Positions 58,425 to 64,000 of a DNA stretch of 64,000 nt are shown here, piece after piece. This DNA is from Atrichornis clamosus (taxonomy: Eukaryota; Chordata; Aves; Passeriformes; Menuridae). Under the pieces are notes generated by a model. That model ran no database searches. It was given only the letters and a program-made list of their open reading frames with translations, and had not been told where the DNA came from. Location of the stretch: the NCBI GenBank assembly GCA_013400975.1, contig WBMZ01012755.1, forward strand, positions 62,001 to 126,000, in the 5' to 3' direction. Positions within the stretch are counted from its first letter, which is position 1; each line of letters opens with the position of its first letter. The position numbers were made by a program, and so were the translations under genes.

Positions 58425-61400
58425 ATCTTCAATTTTAGTATCATTTTTCCTGTTTCTCTTTTTTCTAACCCAGGAATATTATGTGCATATACCTACATGA
58501 AAAAGACAATTAAATGAGTGTGATATTTGGTGTGACTGAAGTATACTCTCTACTCAAAGTAGTGATTCAGTCCTTTTGTTAGCCTATCTCCTAAAAATAT
58601 TCAGCTTTAATTTTAAGGACCAGAATGAGCTGGTGAAATTAATTAATACCTGTACCTTTTAACTAATTTTAGGCAGAAGCCTTGTCTCAGTTTCATCTTT
58701 TCCTCTAGTGATATTATTAACAACCACAGATTTAACTCTTATTGAAAATCTTATATTCAGATTAATATAAGCAATTAATTTTAACACATTAGTTAATTAT
58801 AACGCTATGAACAGGCTCACAATAATTTTTAAAAGAACACCCAGGCACTCATGAGCTTTCTTCTACTCATGATTTGCATGAGCAAGTTTGTTTGCTGTGA
58901 TAATTCAGTAATATGGCAGAGACAGACATACCAAGAGTCCTTCTCAATCCTTGGCTTCTCCCATTTGCCACTCCAGGCTTCGGCTGCGCATTACCCTGAA
59001 AGCTCTTTTCCAAAAATGGTAATTATGCTTCTACACCTGATGCAATTCAAACAAACAGCAGCACCAGGAATACAAGAAGGCTTTGAAAGATATATTTAAT
59101 CTTGCTATAAAAAAGGTTGTTTGTTTGCTTTTGAGAAAGATTTAAGATTTTTTTTATTAAAAATAACTCAAGTTAACATTTTCTTGGGATTTAATTCAAG
59201 ATTAGTGTTTATTTATGAAACACACTATTTTGTAGGAAATAATTTTTTGAAGTATTATATTTGCATAGAATTAAAGCTGATAGCATATAAGTAACATAAT
59301 TAAAAGAATAATTTTCTCATAGTAAAATTACATTATACCTCAGAATCCAGACTTACATTTAAAATGTAAAGAAACCATGAATTAAGGAAAAAAAATCTTA
59401 AATGTAATATAAAAAAACCCAGAAATTATTGGGTTTTTCATATCCTAATGATCTACATCTACACTAAGATTTTTTTTCCATCTATCCCTCACAAGATTTC
59501 AATTATTATAACAATAAATATCCCTGAATTAAACATATGAACTGGGAAAAACTAACATATTCAACCACTATCTTATCTTAAACTAATGCTAATATGGGCT
59601 GAGCCAAACTGCAGTATTCTTAACTCAAAATAGCATAATTTGACTATGCCTTAGGATTATGATTTTTTAAAAACTCATTTATAATTTCCTAACTGTTCCA
59701 ATTGAAATAAGAAAAAGTATTTAAAAAATTTTAAAATACATTTGTACTATCTCACAAGCATCCATATTAGGAAAAGTGAAGATTTATCAAGCAAGCATTT
59801 CACAAGAAAAAAATTTGGTAAAACCAACTTTTTATGCATCCTACCATTTATGGGTTTTTTTCAGTTCTGTCTTTTCACCCTATTTGGAACAGTGCATCTC
59901 ATTTTCTTTTAGACATATTTTTAAACAACTTGGTAAACAAAATACCACAACAACTGGTAATATTAGACAAAAAAAAAATAGATTTCAGTTTGAAGTTCAT
60001 AACTATGCAGAGTAAAGACAATTCTGCTCATCCTAGGAGTATTCACAGCATTAATTAGGGAAAACCTTTGTTATCAGTATGACTTTAATCTTTTTATATT
60101 TTAATGATAAGGGTTTCTCAACTAGAATTTTTACACTAAGGTTATTTATACTGCAAGTAGGAGTATTATTTAACATTTTCTCTTCCTACATTATTTGCAA
60201 AACTGACAGAAGAACTGAACTATTCTGTATGAAAAGGAGAAAAAATCTGTCAAAAATCAAATATCATAACAAAGAAAAGACAAAGTTCTTCAGTTAGAAA
60301 GATTCAGAAATTACTAAGAAGATAAAAAATTAGCAGAGCCACATATATCCATGTGTTTATAAGAGCTAGAGATACAGCCTTAAAACAGCAACAAGCTTAA
60401 TGTACTGTACATCACTAACTTCAGCAGACCACACACAGAGCCCCTAAAAGCCCTTCAATGTTAGTTTTATTCTTCATACGTCAAGAACTGCCATCTGTCC
60501 TAAACTGCATGCATTCTCTCATTTGGTAAAATCAAAACTGGGCAGCAAAATGTTAGAGCAGAGCCTTCCTCTCCACTGCTTTCTACAGCCACTCCACAAG
60601 GACATTTACATTCAATAGGTAGAAACTTACAAACCCAGAAAAATAAAAAAAATAATCACCATAGTTTGACAGTTCCTAGTCACACATGTAAGAAAACACT
60701 ATTCTTTTCAGCTGTAAGGAAAGGTGCCAAGTAAACTGCCTTTATCGACCATGCAGGGGCAGGGACTCTATATTCCTTCCTCTTAATCTGAATTAATTGA
60801 CTCCAGGTGCCCCTCTGCAGGAGGGGTGCTGGGAAGAATCACTGATTTAAGAGTTTTGACAGGTACTGTATAGCACCACAGTATTCAAACACTTGTATGT
60901 CTCAGTGTTAGCAGTTTATTCAAAATGTTTTTGCCAGCTGAAGAACTTAAAGATGCTGTTTTCAGTTTTGAGAGGAAAGATGGGGCAACTACTGTCTTAG
61001 AGAAAAAATAGAAGATGAATGAGAAAGGTTAAATTTCAACAGGAAACCAGCTTGTGGAATTTTAAGAATGTCTGCATGGGAAAACTAACAGTGTGCTAGC
61101 GTGTTAGAGGAATAAATAAGGCACAAGAAATAAATCCCTCTACAGGTATCTGGTGAATTCACACTTCCAGTTACTACATTCTGGTTTCACCATGTATACA
61201 AAATTTTAGGGGAGGAGAGCAGGTTGATTTATGTTTTGGCAATGCCACAGCCATTTGCAATGTTTGAAAGTGACTCAGTGACTTAGGATTTCTTTCCAGA
61301 TAGCCACTTAGAAGTTCAGGTTCTTTGGAAAGCCCGTTTGAATGTATAAAAAGGAATTGCTGATGTAAGTCATACATGTATTTTTATGTATATCTTTATA

Positions 61401-64000
61401 TTTTGAAAATTTAAATTACATCAAATCAGCCATATAATTATAAAAACTGACCCTGCATATTTTTCTAACTGTCATTCAAAAAACAGTAGAAGCAGTGCAG
61501 TATCAATACACTATTTCTTACACTGCAAGGAGAGAAAAATACCTTAAAACATGAATACTCATTTCTAGTCTGCAAAGAGATATCCAACCTTAATCCACAT
61601 ACACTTTTTAATTGAGATATTAATAAAACTCAGAATAAACCTTGGGACTGTCTAGACCATACATATAAACATTTTTAGTTTAGCCACTATCTGTAGCTTC
61701 AGACTGCAGTCTGAAGTCTAGAGCTCTAGAGACTCATGTCTATCAAGGATCCTCCTTCTGTACAAAATTTACTCCACTTAATTCATAACAGCCGGAGATT
61801 AGGAAAAATAGCAATTATCACTCATAACCATGGCTGGCAGCAAACGTATTGGGGTGACATGGCCAGATGATTATGTTACTTAGAGATGAGGACTTTTATT
61901 TTTTCCTGACTGCAGCTCAAGAACTCATTCAAACATAAAGAGGTGAGAAAATTATGCAAGTCAAACAAGTGCAAGCATCTCTCTATAACCTTCAGAGCTC
62001 TGGTCCATTTTTCCGACATCTAGCCATAGCAAAGCCAAAAAATCAGGAGGAAAAAAAACAGGAAAAAAGTTCAAAAAAACCCAAAGCCCACACCATATCT
62101 TGACAATTTGTAGTTTCTACAGTTGTCCACACCAAAGCATGAAAAAGATTCCCTAGTTATTTATTTTGCACATGTTAAAATGATGCATCTCAGTTTGTTT
62201 TGAAAAAAAAAGCTCTACCTAAGACAACAAAAGCAAAATGCCAGATACAAACAAAATATATAGGTTTGGTCATTTCTTACCCCTTAAGCTCTCACCCAGC
62301 CTACAAATATTTTCTATATTTTTGAATGACTATTCTCAGATCTCATCTATTGAATGACAGTAATAAAGAAACCATGAATTAGAACTTTTGAACTTTGGAA
62401 ATAAACTTGGGAAAATATCTTAAGAAAACTTTCAAATTGATAATGCTCAAAATGTATTGTGAAAAGGCAAGAATACATCACTGCATGGGGAGTTTCTGGA
62501 GAAAATCTGCTGTATAAAGGTAGTCTGATAACAGAAACCAGGAAAGCTAACCTTTAAAAAAATTATCAATTTTCCCATGTCAAGATGCCATGCTACAGCA
62601 CAAAAAGTAATAGAATAGTAAAATAATCCCAGTCTCTCTAAAACAGGTCCAAAAATCTTTCCATTACAAACCCCTAACTAAGCCAAATAGAATAATTTGT
62701 TATTTAAAAGGAAAAGTAATAAATTGGATTTTATACCCGGAGAGCAACTTAATCAAGGTGATGTTGGATGCTGATAATGACTTTACCAGGAAATCTGGAG
62801 ATTGGTTTATTACCTTCTTATATGTTATTTGAGTTCAGATCCTATTTATAAATGCAGGCACATTCTCTGCTAGGTCATTCCAATTACTTGGTATATAATT
62901 CAGAACCTGAATCAATTCTATCAAGTTGAAGATGATGTACTTGATGAGATCCTATTTGCTGAACAATGGTGGATAGAAGCTTCCCTAATAAAAGAAATAA
63001 AAAAAAACTGTGAGCAAGCAAGACAAAGGGGAAAGTTACTCTACAAATGCAGGCCTGTGGTGCAATGGGTCACAGCCCAGCATTCACATGGTGGAGTGTT
63101 ACTTGCAGATGGAACTGTCAAAATCAGGTTTGCATTGTAAAGGGTGACAAATGTAGTCCTCAAGAGACAAACTTCTCAGCATAATGAAATCTAATCTCTC
63201 TAATTTGAATATTGGTGTCTGTACTTTTATAACTAGAGCCAGAAGACTGGAAGGCAAAAGATTAATTCCCTGTTCATTTCATTTCTCCTCAACTTCCTTC
63301 TAACTACTACTTGTTTTATAAGGGTTTCACACCTTTGTCAGCCATGACCAAATAGCAAGGGGATAGAGGGGGAAGAGACAGAATTGCCTGTAATTTAAAA
63401 TGTTTCCCCCTCCTATGCACAGATGATTTCTTCTAATTCTGCTCTGTACCACAGTAATGCTCACCTGGTGGAACACAACAAGGAGTACAAACAAAATCTG
63501 CCAGACCTATATTGGCTGGACCCAGCTCAGTTCTCTGATTTTTTTCCTGCTGTGAGTCCATGCAAATCTTCAGGTCTTCCTGTGCATTTGAAGACTAAAG
63601 ACACCATATTGCAGTTACCTTTTCCTCGTTGTATGTATTTCAAGAGGAATCACTTTCTCATAACTGAGAACTCTATGGGCTAAAATCAGTGCTCACTTCA
63701 GAGCTAGTTACTGCCTGTCTTTTCAACCCACAGCCTTTGCTCATGACCTGTTTTATATGTCCCCACCCTAGCTGTCTGCTGCAATTTTAAAATGTACAAA
63801 ATGTATAAAAACAAATCTATAGCTCACAGAATCCTGGCAGATAGGTAGCCACTTCCTTTGTGAGTCTTCTGTCACAAAGACGAAGTTTGAATTTGCTGCT
63901 AGGGCTCCATAAGTAGATGTCCTGCTGCCAGATGCTTCAGAGCACTTTACAGCCAGAACATCCTCTTAGCTGGTTCACGCTCTGATTTCTACACCATGGC
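58425..64000. other. Terminal 5.6 kb, AT-rich and non-genic
   Basis: No gene or transposable element is recognised. A 10-nt GTGCCCCTC / GAGGGG-type small hairpin lies near 60806-60826, and the paired palindromes at 61697-61730 are listed separately. A plus-strand frame at 63423-63683 follows an acceptor-like tract but has no other support. Confidence 0.5.
61697..61730. repeat. Two perfect palindromes directly abutting (20 bp + 14 bp)
   Basis: CTTCAGACTGCAGTCTGAAG (61697-61716) is its own reverse complement, with no unpaired centre. The next base begins TCTAGAGCTCTAGA (61717-61730), also a perfect palindrome. Pairing does not extend into either outer flank. The block could extrude two adjacent cruciform arms. 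I see no repeat element around it and can assign no function. Confidence 0.9.

Noticed and set aside
63423..63683. 86-codon plus-strand frame after a pyrimidine tract ending in CACAG
   Set aside because: The acceptor is plausible, but the frame has no donor, no motif and no partner exon; frames of this length are common here.
1..64000. CRISPR arrays, operons, phage genes or a prokaryotic system
   Set aside because: The window has no evenly spaced repeats, no dense coding and no ribosome-binding context, and it carries avian retroelements; it is vertebrate nuclear DNA.

Overview
The window looks like nuclear DNA of a bird, most likely a neoavian. CR1 retrotransposon copies with the avian 3' tail and several avian-type endogenous retrovirus LTR families make up its recognisable content. 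Most of the rest is AT-rich sequence with short random reading frames, as expected of a gene desert or very large introns. I recognise no named protein-coding gene, no functional RNA gene and no bacterial or phage feature.

Layout from left to right. A CR1 tail lies at 0.36 kb. An LTR fragment is at 2.9-3.3 kb, a different LTR type at 5.2-5.9 kb, a possible coding exon on the plus strand at 7.8-8.1 kb, and a long LTR at 8.9-9.8 kb. The 3' 1.1 kb of a plus-strand CR1, including the end of its second ORF, spans 11.95-13.09 kb. A full-length LTR is at 17.2-18.2 kb. About 10 kb without recognisable elements follows. Two minus-strand CR1s of different subfamilies lie at 28.5-29.3 and 31.5-31.9 kb. 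An inverted LTR fragment is at 32.1-32.4 kb and a 5'-truncated LTR at 37.4-38.1 kb. Traces of ancient SINEs appear at about 41.0 and 47.1 kb. Possible exons are at 42.6-42.9 kb (minus), 47.9-48.0 kb (plus) and 50.8-51.0 kb (plus). A mosaic provirus remnant occupies 53.6-55.7 kb. A CR1 fragment lies at 57.0 kb, and a retroviral LTR split by a CR1 insertion at 57.6-58.4 kb. The last 5.5 kb is unannotated except for two perfect palindromes placed back to back at 61.7 kb.

The recurrent theme is one related group of roughly 1-kb LTRs (copies at 2.9, 8.9, 17.2, 32.1, 37.4 and 54.7 kb). They share a GC-rich middle with imperfect tandem units of about 45-50 bp and an AT-rich 3' third carrying an AATAAA signal. 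The longest open frames of the window lie inside these LTRs or the CR1s and are not genes. Four short intervals combine an open frame with plausible splice signals and deserve a homology search, but I cannot name a protein for any of them. I found no convincing previously undescribed biological system. The most unusual observations are the paired palindromes, the possible exons, the nested and mosaic retroelements and the SINE fossils. Family assignments of repeats rest on recalled consensus patterns, not on a database search.
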